From DASPTB01 sp035623615 (GTDB lineage Bacteria; Actinomycetota; UBA4738): a stretch of DNA of 9,038 nt. This document shows, one piece after another, positions 1-5,537 of this stretch (position 1 is the first letter of the stretch; the number at the start of each line of letters is the position of its first letter). The DNA is taken from positions 1-9,038 of the forward strand of contig DASPTB010000061.1 of NCBI GenBank assembly GCA_035623615.1. The letters are read 5' to 3'. The notes beneath the pieces were generated by a model, which did no database searches, was not told the DNA's origin, and worked only from the letters and a program-made list of their open reading frames with translations. The position numbers and the translations under genes were made by a program.

Positions 1-1
1 C

Positions 2-346
2 GACGGCGAGATCGTGGACGCGCGGCCGGTCGTCGCTGCCGTCGTCGGCGATCTCCGCCGCTGCGTTCCCGCCGCCATGGTTGCGGCGCGCTTCCACCGC
101 GCCGTCGCCGCCGCGATCGAGCGCGTCTGCCGACGGGTCCGCGAGGACCGGGGACTGGACCGCGTCTGTCTCGCCGGTGGCGTGTTCCAGAACGACCTGT
201 TGCTGACCGACGTCGTGGAACGCTTGGAGCGGATCGCCTTCCGCGTCTTCGTCCCGCGCGAGGTCCCGGTCGGCGACGGAGGGATCAGTCTCGGACAGGT
301 GCTCGTCGCGCACGGACGCGCGGCCGCGGGCGCCGAGGGGAGGTGA
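2..346 (+). CDS. hypF: Carbamoyltransferase HypF, C-terminal fragment (5' end outside window)
   Basis: This is the last 114 codons of a [NiFe]-hydrogenase maturation protein. HypF uses carbamoyl phosphate and ATP to carbamoylate the C-terminal cysteine of HypE, the first step in making the active-site cyanide ligands. The visible part belongs to the C-terminal Kae1/YrdC-associated region. It shows AARFHRAVAAAI, then LAGGVFQNDLLL, then VPVGDGGISLGQ, all typical of the HypF end (usually (L/S)GGVFQNRLL and P.NDGGLALGQ). HypF is normally about 750 residues, so most of the gene lies upstream. The reading frame is open from base 2 to the TGA at 344-346. Only 7 bases separate the stop from hypC, which indicates one operon. 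The family assignment is secure; the fragment does not show whether the rest is intact. Confidence 0.93.
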   Translation, partial: DGEIVDARPVVAAVVGDLRRCVPAAMVAARFHRAVAAAIERVCRRVREDRGLDRVCLAGGVFQNDLLLTDVVERLERIAFRVFVPREVPVGDGGISLGQVLVAHGRAAAGAEGR

Positions 347-353
347 GGCCGGG

Positions 354-635
354 ATGTGTCTCGGCGTTCCGGGCAAGGTGATCGAGGTGTTCGAGGAGAA
401 CGACATGCGCATGGGGATGGTCGACTTCGGCGGCATCCAGCGGCGCGCGTGCCTCGAGTACGCGCCCGACGTCGGCTTGGGGTCGTTCGTCATCGTGCAC
501 GTCGGGTTCGCGATCTCGGTGGTCAACGAGGAGGAGGCCGCGCGCTCCTACGCGCTGCTCGAGGAGATGGGCAACCTCGAGGGCATCGATCTCCCGACCG
601 AGGCGCCCGTGTCGCGGGAAGGAGCGGCGTCGTGA
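354..635 (+). CDS. hypC: Hydrogenase maturation chaperone HypC
   Basis: This 93-residue protein of the HypC/HupF family is a small cytoplasmic chaperone. With HypD it carries the Fe(CN)2CO unit and delivers it to the hydrogenase large-subunit precursor. It begins with the family signature MCLGVPGKV; C2, exposed once Met1 is removed, is the iron-binding residue of the family. The second signature, HVGFAIS, is at residues 49-55. The length is normal, with a slightly long acidic C-terminal helix. A strong Shine-Dalgarno sequence (GGGGAGGTGAGG, within 337-348) precedes the ATG at 354. The stop codon TGA at 633-635 overlaps the GTG start of hypD, so the two partners are probably translationally coupled. 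Confidence 0.96.
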   Translation: MCLGVPGKVIEVFEENDMRMGMVDFGGIQRRACLEYAPDVGLGSFVIVHVGFAISVVNEEEAARSYALLEEMGNLEGIDLPTEAPVSREGAAS

Positions 636-1735
636 AGTTCGTCGACGAGTACCGCGACGCGCACATCGCGAAGGGGGTCCTCGCCGACATCGGCCGCACC
701 GTGACGAGGCCGTGGACGATCATGGAGGTCTGCGGCGGCCAGACGCACACGCTGATCCGCCAGGGCATCGACCAGCTGTTGCCGCCGGAGGTCGAGATGG
801 TGCACGGCCCCGGATGCCCCGTGTGCGTGACGCCGCTGTCGATCATCGATCGGGCCGTGTCGATCGCGAAGCGGCCCGACGCCATCCTGTGCTCGTTCGG
901 CGACATGCTGCGCGTCCCCGGCTCCAGCGAGGACCTGTTCATGGCGCGCGCGGCCGGCGGCGACGTCCGCGTCGTCTACTCGCCGCTCGACGCGCTCGAG
1001 GTCGCGAAGGCGAACCCCGACCGCACCGTCGTGTTCTTCGCCGTCGGGTTCGAGACGACGGCGCCGGCGAACGCGATGGCGGTGCGGCAGGCAAGGCTCC
1101 AGGACGTCGAGAACTTCACGCTGCTCGTCGCGCACGTGCTCGTCCCTCCGGCGATGCTCGCGATCCTGTCCGCGCCGGGCAACCGGGTGCAGGCGTTCCT
1201 CGCGCCGGGCCACGTGTGCACGGTGATGGGGTGGACCGAGTACGAGCCGATCACCGAGACGTTCCGCGTCCCCATCGTGGTCACCGGGTTCGAGCCGCTG
1301 GACCTGCTCGAAGGCATCCATATGACGGTTCGCCAGCTGGAGGAGGGCCGGGCTGAGGTGGAGAACCAGTACGTGCGCTCGGTCGTGCGCGAGGGCAACG
1401 CCGCCGCCATGCGTGTCGTCGCCGAGGTGTTCGAGCCGTGCGACCGCGCGTGGCGCGGCCTCGGCCCGATCCCGAACAGCGGCCTGCGCCTCACCGAGGC
1501 GTACCGTGCGCACGACGCCGAGGTCCGGTTCCCCGAGGTCGTCGAAGAAGTTCCCGAGTCGGAGCTGTGCATCGCCGGAATGGTGCTCCAGGGGCGTGCG
1601 AAGCCGCACGACTGCCCGGCTTTCGGCACCGAGTGCACGCCGGAGCACCCGCTCGGCGCGCCGATGGTGTCGACGGAGGGGGCGTGCGCGGCGTACTTCC
1701 TCGCCGGCCGCCGTCGCGAGGCGGTGACGTCGTGA
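632..1735 (+). CDS. hypD: Hydrogenase maturation protein HypD (Fe-S scaffold for Fe(CN)2CO assembly)
   Basis: This 367-residue HypD is the scaffold on which the Fe(CN)2CO group of [NiFe]-hydrogenase is assembled in complex with HypC and HypE. The family motifs are in order: EVCGGQTH (32-39, with C34), HGPGCPVCVTP (58-68, with the CPxC pair C62 and C65), FFAVGFETTAP (135-145) and GPIPNSGLRL (278-287). The cysteine-rich C-terminus carries C313, C328, C335 and C352 (DCPAFGTEC and STEGACAAYF), which by family knowledge includes the [4Fe-4S] ligands. The GTG start at 632 is chosen because it begins the family's usual N-terminus (KFVDEYRD) and makes a GTGA overlap with hypC. The open frame extends further upstream, but only in a non-homologous frame inside hypC. 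A GGAAGGAG-like ribosome site lies near 617-623. Confidence 0.96.
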   Translation: MKFVDEYRDAHIAKGVLADIGRTVTRPWTIMEVCGGQTHTLIRQGIDQLLPPEVEMVHGPGCPVCVTPLSIIDRAVSIAKRPDAILCSFGDMLRVPGSSEDLFMARAAGGDVRVVYSPLDALEVAKANPDRTVVFFAVGFETTAPANAMAVRQARLQDVENFTLLVAHVLVPPAMLAILSAPGNRVQAFLAPGHVCTVMGWTEYEPITETFRVPIVVTGFEPLDLLEGIHMTVRQLEEGRAEVENQYVRSVVREGNAAAMRVVAEVFEPCDRAWRGLGPIPNSGLRLTEAYRAHDAEVRFPEVVEEVPESELCIAGMVLQGRAKPHDCPAFGTECTPEHPLGAPMVSTEGACAAYFLAGRRREAVTS

Positions 1736-2808
1736 CCGCCCCCGACGCGTCCGCCTCCGGGGTGTCCGCGCGGGAGGTGCCGGCGCTCGCGTGTCCCGTG
1801 CCGCTGCCGCCGGGCGACGCCGTGCTGCTCGGCCACGGGAGCGGCGGGAAGCTGACCGCCGACCTGATCCGGACGGTCTTCGTCCCGGCGTTCGGCGGCG
1901 CGGAGCTCGCGCGGCTCGGCGACGCGGCCGTCGTCGAGCTCGACGGCGTGCGCTTGGCGTTCACCACCGACGGATTCGTCGTCACGCCGAGGTTCTTCCC
2001 CGGCTCGGACATCGGCGCGCTGTCGGTGAACGGGACCGTCAACGATCTCGCGATGATGGGCGCGACCCCCTTGTTCCTCTCGGCCGGCCTGATCCTCGAG
2101 GAGGGGCTCCCGATGCAGGACCTGGGGCGCGTCGTCGCGTCGATGGCCGAGGCGTGCCGCGCGGCGGGGGTGCGGCTCGTGACGGGCGACACGAAGGTGG
2201 TCGAGCGCGGCGGCGCCGACGGGCTGTACGTCACCACCGCGGGCATCGGCCTGGTCCCGCGCGGCGTGGAGGTCGGTCCGGAACGTGCGCGGCCCGGCGA
2301 TGCCGTCCTGGTGTCGGGGCCGATCGGGTCGCACGGGGTCGCCGTCATGTCGCGGCGCGCCGGCATCGAGTTCGACGGTACGCTCCGCAGCGACTCGGCG
2401 CCGCTCTCCGGCGTCGCGCGCGCGATGCTCGGCGCCGGCGACCTCCGGGCCATGCGCGACGCGACGCGCGGCGGCGTGGCGAGCGTCCTGAACGAGATCG
2501 CGGAAGCGTCCGGGGTGGGGATCACGACCGACGAGTCGGCGTTCCCGATCCTCGACCCGGTTCGCGCCGCGTGCGAGATGCTCGGCCTCGACCCGATGTA
2601 CGTGGCGAACGAAGGCGTGTGCGTCGCGGTCGTCGCGAGCGGGGATGCCGAGGCGGTGCTCGCCGCGGCGAGAAGCGATCCCATGGGGGCATCCGCCGCG
2701 ATCGTCGGGTCGGTCGAGGAAGGTCGCGGCGTGCGGGTCCGAACCGGCTTGGGCGGGACGCGCCCGCTCGTCATGCTCGCCGGTGATCAGCTCCCCAGGA
2801 TCTGCTGA
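1732..2808 (+). CDS. hypE: Hydrogenase maturation protein HypE (thiocarboxamide/cyanide-forming)
   Basis: This 358-residue HypE belongs to the PurM-like ATP-binding superfamily. It dehydrates the HypF-made thiocarboxamide on its own C-terminal cysteine to a thiocyanate and passes cyanide to the HypC-HypD iron. Family features are LGHGSGGKLTADLI near residues 33-46, the nucleotide-binding stretch VNGTVNDLAMMGATPLFLS (99-117), TGDTKVVERG (151-160), RDATRGGVASVLNE (242-255) and the obligatory terminal PRIC, with C358 as the modified residue. The GTG at 1732 overlaps the hypD stop (GTGA). About 20 residues precede the conserved core, so a later start cannot be excluded, but no good ribosome site supports one. 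The 3' end overlaps the end of the convergent minus-strand dehydrogenase gene by 22 bases. Confidence 0.95.
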   Translation: MTAPDASASGVSAREVPALACPVPLPPGDAVLLGHGSGGKLTADLIRTVFVPAFGGAELARLGDAAVVELDGVRLAFTTDGFVVTPRFFPGSDIGALSVNGTVNDLAMMGATPLFLSAGLILEEGLPMQDLGRVVASMAEACRAAGVRLVTGDTKVVERGGADGLYVTTAGIGLVPRGVEVGPERARPGDAVLVSGPIGSHGVAVMSRRAGIEFDGTLRSDSAPLSGVARAMLGAGDLRAMRDATRGGVASVLNEIAEASGVGITTDESAFPILDPVRAACEMLGLDPMYVANEGVCVAVVASGDAEAVLAAARSDPMGASAAIVGSVEEGRGVRVRTGLGGTRPLVMLAGDQLPRIC

Positions 2809-4064
2809 CGCGCAGTGGCGGGCCGGCTCCCCGCGGACTGCGTGAGGGACCGGTTCGGCGACCGTGCCGGACGACGCGCCGCCCGCCGGCGAAGGATCGG
2901 CGAGCCCGATCGCGGCGTGGCCGAGCGGCGGACGTCCTCGCGGCTCGGCCAACTGCGGAGACTCGCGCGCAGCAGCGCACGGTCCTGCGGACCTCGCAGT
3001 GGCCGCAGCCCGCCCACTCCTCCGCGGTCGAGCAGGATCGCGAGCAACGGCGTGAGCTGCGTGTCGTATCGCTGCATGCACGCGCGGGGGTGGACGCCGG
3101 GCCACGAGTAGCACGAGACGACCACGCGGCGATTCCTGGAATCGACTCCCGATGGGATCGTCGCGTCCCACAGGGGATCGTCGGTTTCGATGACCCAACG
3201 GTCGAGGTTCCCGGCGGGAATGCCCTCCAGGCCGCGAACCGTCGGTTCGTCGGCGTCGAGCTCGTAGCCGTCGACGGCGAGGTCGCAGACGACGGCGTGG
3301 CGCGGCAGCAGTCCGATCCACGTGTTCGGCACGACCGGCTGGCCGGGCTCGTGTCGCGCCGTGGCGTCGACGAGCAGGTCGGTCACGCGGAGGCGGTCGC
3401 GCATGTACGCGCCGACGCGAGTCAGGTTGCGACCGACGGTGACCACCTCCACGCCCGGCAGGGCGGTTGCCTCCAGCCGGTCGAAGCGCGCGAGGGACCC
3501 GCACTTCGTCGCGGCCTCCACCGCTTCGCGGCCGACGGCGCCCGCGCCCAGGATCGTCACCCGGATCGGCTGGCGCCGCGGCCCCCAGAACCGGGGATGC
3601 GTGTGCTCGAGGGCACCGAACGCGGCGTCGAGGCCGTTCCAGGCCACCGCCTCCGGATCCTCCACCAGGCGCCTGCCCTCGTCGTCGACGATCGAGTCGA
3701 GGCTCACGGCCTCGAGGTCGAGGCGCCGGAGCAAGGAGACCCGTCCGGGTCGCGTGGGGAAGTGGAGCATGCACACGAGGGTCGCCCCCGGGCGAAGCAG
3801 TCGGAGCTCCTCGGGCCCGGGCACGCGCACGACGAGCACGACGTCCTGGCCGTAGGCCTCTTCGTGCGTTCCCACGACGACGCCGGGACCCTGGTACTCG
3901 TCCTGTCGGACTCCCATTCCCGAGCCGATACCGTTCTCGACGACCACCCGCGCCGCGTGGGGGGCGACCTCGCGGACGAACGGGGGCAGGAAGTCGCGCC
4001 GTTCGCCGGCTTCCTTTCGCATGCGGGGAAGCCCGAGCGTCAGGCGGCGGCCGTCGCCAGCCAT
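2787..4064 (-). CDS. Alanine dehydrogenase/transhydrogenase-alpha-fold protein, paralog 1 (possibly NADP-linked, long C-terminal tail)
   Basis: This 425-residue cytoplasmic protein has the AlaDh_PNT architecture. The N-terminal substrate domain starts with GLPRMRKEAGERRDFLP (11-27) and has MLHFPTRP (99-106), where H101 matches the catalytic His of alanine dehydrogenase. The Rossmann domain carries LGAGAVG (172-178), and later DLAVDGYELD (261-270) and SCYSWPGVHP (317-326). At the end of the second Rossmann strand it has TVGRN (209-213), without the acidic residue expected for NAD, so NADP(H) is plausible. The homologous part ends near W372; a 53-residue Arg/Ser/Pro-rich tail with no visible homology follows and runs into the end of hypE. 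The ATG at 4064 has an excellent GGAGGTGA site (4076-4069) and overlaps the upstream paralog by 25 bases, so the two form one operon. The substrate is unknown; alanine, another amino acid or a non-catalytic role are all possible. Confidence 0.82.
   Translation of the reverse strand: MAGDGRRLTLGLPRMRKEAGERRDFLPPFVREVAPHAARVVVENGIGSGMGVRQDEYQGPGVVVGTHEEAYGQDVVLVVRVPGPEELRLLRPGATLVCMLHFPTRPGRVSLLRRLDLEAVSLDSIVDDEGRRLVEDPEAVAWNGLDAAFGALEHTHPRFWGPRRQPIRVTILGAGAVGREAVEAATKCGSLARFDRLEATALPGVEVVTVGRNLTRVGAYMRDRLRVTDLLVDATARHEPGQPVVPNTWIGLLPRHAVVCDLAVDGYELDADEPTVRGLEGIPAGNLDRWVIETDDPLWDATIPSGVDSRNRRVVVSCYSWPGVHPRACMQRYDTQLTPLLAILLDRGGVGGLRPLRGPQDRALLRASLRSWPSREDVRRSATPRSGSPILRRRAARRPARSPNRSLTQSAGSRPATARQQILGS
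2918..2951. terminator. Hairpin between convergent hypE and dehydrogenase paralog 1
   Basis: A perfect 9-bp inverted repeat (TGGCCGAGC at 2918-2926, GCTCGGCCA at 2943-2951) has a 16-base loop containing the palindrome GGACGTCC. It sits about 110 bases after the hypE stop, and exactly where homology of the minus-strand dehydrogenase ends (codon 372). No T-run follows in either direction. It could stop transcription from both sides, or be a chance GC-rich stem inside the coding tail. Confidence 0.35.
3988..4016 (-). repeat. Near-identical 29-base segment shared by the two paralogs (copy 1)
   Basis: This segment encodes KEAGERRDFLP of paralog 1. It matches 5106-5134 in paralog 2 at 28 of 29 bases, although the genes are otherwise well diverged. 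It marks the substrate-domain signature of this subfamily. Either strong constraint or local gene conversion could explain the identity. Confidence 0.7.
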
Positions 4065-5161
4065 GTCCTCACCTCCGCTCTCGCCACCGCGCGCTGCTCG
4101 TACGATCCGCTCGTCGGATCCCACGCCGCCGCCGGATCGGCGAGGATCAGCTCGACGACCGGCTCGAGCTGCGAGCCGTAGGTCTCCATGCACTGCAGGG
4201 GCTTCAGTCCCGGCCACGCGTAGCACGACAGAGCAAGCCGGCGGTTGACGCTGCGAACCCGTGGGTCGAGTCGTCCATAGGCGGGGTCGTTCTCGTGGAA
4301 CACCCACTGGTCGAGGTTCCCCTCTGGAATCCCTTCGATGCCCTTGATCTTCGGAGGCCGTACCGAGAAGTCGTAGGTGTCGGCCGAAAGGTCGAGCAGA
4401 ACCGCATCGGGCGGCATGACCTCGATCCAGTCGTTGGGGACCACGGGACGGCTGAAGTCGACGCGCTGGGTCGCGTCGATGAGCAGATCGGTCCGGTGCA
4501 GTCGCGAGATCATGTAGTCCTCGTGCCACGTGAGGTCGAAGTCGGCCACGGTCACCTCGACGCCGGGCACCCGCTTCGAAACGAGCTCTTCGCGAATCTG
4601 CGGATCGCCGTACCGTGTCGCCGCGCGGATCGCATGGCTCCCGACGGCGCCGGCTCCCAGGCACGTGACGTGCAGAGGACGGCGATCCGGGTGGCTGAAC
4701 ATCGGATGGAGGGAGGCGATCTCGCGGAAGGCGGCCTGCACGCCGTTCCACCCGACCGCCTCGACGGCCTCGACCAGCCGGTGGCCCTGGTCGTCCACGA
4801 TCCCGTCCATGCTGACGGCCCGAACGCCCATGCCGGCCAAGAGCCGCGCGCGCGACGGCCAGGATGGGAAGTGCAGCATCGAGAGGAGAACGCTGCCCCG
4901 GCGAAGGATCCGCAGGCCGGTCTCGTCGGGGCAGCGGACGACGACGACCATGTCCTGCTCGAGACAGTCCTCGTACGTTCCGAAGCGCACCCGCGACGAG
5001 GCGGCCTCGTACGCCGAGGCCGGGATGTCCATGCCGGCGCCGTATCCCTCTTCGAGCGTGATCGCGGTCGCGCCGGCCGCCTCGAGGGCGGCCACGAACC
5101 TGGGAAGGAAGTCGCGGCGTTCGCCGGCTTCCTTGTGCATCCGCGGCAGTCCCACGTTCAT
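4040..5161 (-). CDS. Alanine dehydrogenase/transhydrogenase-alpha-fold protein, paralog 2 (NAD-type Rossmann site)
   Basis: This 373-residue protein has the normal length for alanine dehydrogenase. The N-terminal domain opens with VGLPRMHKEAGERRDFLP; R15/R16 fall where the substrate-binding Arg of the family lies. H97 in SMLHFPSWP matches the catalytic His, but the position 21 residues before it is R76 instead of the usual Lys. The NAD domain has LGAGAVG (168-174) with acidic D207 and D209 at the end of the second strand (VADFDL), as expected for NAD. D261 in LSADTYD is the likely counterpart of the catalytic Asp. It is the first gene of a minus-strand pair; GGAGAG (5172-5167) precedes the ATG at 5161. 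It is clearly homologous to the next gene but diverged. The fold is certain; whether it oxidises alanine is not. Confidence 0.85.
   Translation of the reverse strand: MNVGLPRMHKEAGERRDFLPRFVAALEAAGATAITLEEGYGAGMDIPASAYEAASSRVRFGTYEDCLEQDMVVVVRCPDETGLRILRRGSVLLSMLHFPSWPSRARLLAGMGVRAVSMDGIVDDQGHRLVEAVEAVGWNGVQAAFREIASLHPMFSHPDRRPLHVTCLGAGAVGSHAIRAATRYGDPQIREELVSKRVPGVEVTVADFDLTWHEDYMISRLHRTDLLIDATQRVDFSRPVVPNDWIEVMPPDAVLLDLSADTYDFSVRPPKIKGIEGIPEGNLDQWVFHENDPAYGRLDPRVRSVNRRLALSCYAWPGLKPLQCMETYGSQLEPVVELILADPAAAWDPTSGSYEQRAVARAEVRTWLATAAA
5106..5134 (-). repeat. Near-identical 29-base segment shared by the two paralogs (copy 2)
   Basis: This is the partner of 3988-4016, differing by a single C/G change. 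It encodes the KEAGERRDFLP motif of paralog 2. Confidence 0.7.
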
Positions 5162-5191
5162 GTCGTCTCTCCGCGCGCCGTCTCGGAAACG

Positions 5192-5197
5192 ACCGTA
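5192..5197 (-). promoter_or_regulatory. Predicted -10 element of the dehydrogenase operon
   Basis: On the minus strand TACGGT fits the actinobacterial TANNNT -10 pattern. It would place the transcription start near 5185, giving a leader of about 24 bases that contains the GGAGAG ribosome site. No good -35 hexamer is present at the expected distance, as in activator-dependent promoters. This is a prediction from pattern only. Confidence 0.35.
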
Positions 5198-5219
5198 GGC
5201 GGGGAGCCCGCACGTCCGT

Positions 5220-5235
5220 AGGGCCCCACGGCCCT
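5220..5235. promoter_or_regulatory. DosR/DevR-like palindromic box upstream of the dehydrogenase operon
   Basis: The perfect palindrome AGGGCC-CCAC-GGCCCT contains GGGCC-N4-GGCCC. This fits the core GGGxC-N4-GxCCC of the mycobacterial DosR box (consensus TTSGGGACTWWWGTCCCSAA), though the flanks do not match well. Its centre lies at about -42.5 relative to the start predicted from the TACGGT -10 element, a standard position for an activator overlapping -35. A DevR-type regulator is encoded about 2.5 kb away. GC-rich chance palindromes are possible. Confidence 0.35.
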
Positions 5236-5322
5236 CCTCGCGGGTGGCGGATGGGGTCGTCGCCGAGGGTCACCGCGTTCCCGGGACCTTCGGCGGGGCG
5301 GGCGGCGCCGGGGCGATCCATC

Positions 5323-5330
5323 ATTGCAAT
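5323..5330. promoter_or_regulatory. AT-rich palindrome ATTGCAAT in the divergent intergenic region
   Basis: ATTGCAAT is a perfect 8-base palindrome and is strikingly AT-rich for this sequence. It lies about 160 bases upstream of the minus-strand operon and just before the hairpin cluster. It could be an operator half or part of a promoter. No known binding consensus is recognised. Confidence 0.2.
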
Positions 5331-5339
5331 CGCGACGTG

Positions 5340-5376
5340 AACCCCTCTTCGCAAGGGGAATCGTCGAAGAGGGGTT
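5340..5376 (+). repeat. Perfect 12-bp inverted repeat (hairpin 1) with alternative pairing
   Basis: AACCCCTCTTCG (5340-5351) pairs perfectly with CGAAGAGGGGTT (5365-5376) around a 13-base loop. The loop holds a second AGGGG (5354-5358) that can compete for CCCCT at 5342-5346. The segment can therefore adopt two exclusive folds, as attenuators and riboswitch expression platforms do. It begins the structured stretch that runs to 5495. Confidence 0.6.
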
Positions 5377-5380
5377 GACT

Positions 5381-5411
5381 CGGCCGGTCTCTCCCTCTCG
5401 TGAACCGGCCG
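5381..5411 (+). repeat. Perfect 8-bp inverted repeat (hairpin 2)
   Basis: CGGCCGGT (5381-5388) pairs with ACCGGCCG (5404-5411) around a 15-base pyrimidine-rich loop. It sits four bases after hairpin 1 and abuts hairpin 3. It is the second element of the structured leader. Confidence 0.5.
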
Positions 5412-5442
5412 GAGCGGGAGGCGCGACAGCGCCTCCCGCTCC
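5411..5442 (+). terminator. Perfect 14-bp hairpin with GACA tetraloop (hairpin 3; terminator or attenuator candidate)
   Basis: GGAGCGGGAGGCGC (5411-5424) and GCGCCTCCCGCTCC (5429-5442) are exact reverse complements separated by GACA. This is the strongest hairpin in the window. It is followed by TCGTTCGC rather than a T-run, as is common for high-GC terminators. It lies upstream of, not after, the neighbouring genes on both strands, so attenuation of the downstream receiver gene is as likely as plain termination. Confidence 0.5.
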
Positions 5443-5537
5443 TCGTTCGCCGGCACACCGAGGCGTGCCCGACCGGCCCGCAAGGACGAGGCCGGGAGGC
5501 TCTTCGGCGCCGCGGCGGGAAGGTCGATGCTGCGGCC

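Larger units (their letters stand above)
5340..5495 (+). ncRNA. Candidate structured leader RNA: five consecutive hairpins
   Basis: Five perfect stems follow one another: 5340-5376 (12 bp), 5381-5411 (8 bp), 5411-5442 (14 bp), 5452-5469 (GGCAC/GTGCC, 5 bp) and 5473-5495 (CCGGCC/GGCCGG, 6 bp). The frame open through here (5400-5537) encodes only low-complexity Arg-rich sequence, so the stretch is probably not coding. It ends 42 bases before the GTG chosen for the receiver-like gene. No known riboswitch class is recognised. The strand is inferred from the downstream gene. Confidence 0.4.

Noticed and set aside
2911..2990. Possible tRNA-Ser-like D-arm (TGGCCGAGCGG)
   Set aside because: No T-arm GTTCRANYC, anticodon arm or acceptor stem can be formed around it.
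976..3774. A 932-codon open frame on the minus strand across hypD, hypE and paralog 1
   Set aside because: It is Arg/Pro/Ala-rich with no recognisable domain and lies opposite well-identified hyp genes; it is a high-GC shadow frame.
3090..4181. A 363-codon plus-strand frame opposite the dehydrogenase genes
   Set aside because: The minus strand encodes clear AlaDh_PNT motifs and has good ribosome sites; the plus frame shows no domain.
5375..5403. TTGACT as a -35 promoter element for the receiver-like gene
   Set aside because: No acceptable -10 lies 16-18 bases downstream, and the hexamer is partly within the arm of hairpin 1.
5340..5495. A CRISPR array or transposon terminal repeats
   Set aside because: The inverted repeats differ from one another in sequence and spacing, there are no regular direct repeats, and no transposase or cas gene is nearby.
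5400..5537. Upstream extension of the receiver-like protein to GTG 5400
   Set aside because: The added 46 residues are low-complexity and are encoded by the hairpin cluster, so the later GTG is preferred, although it is not proven.
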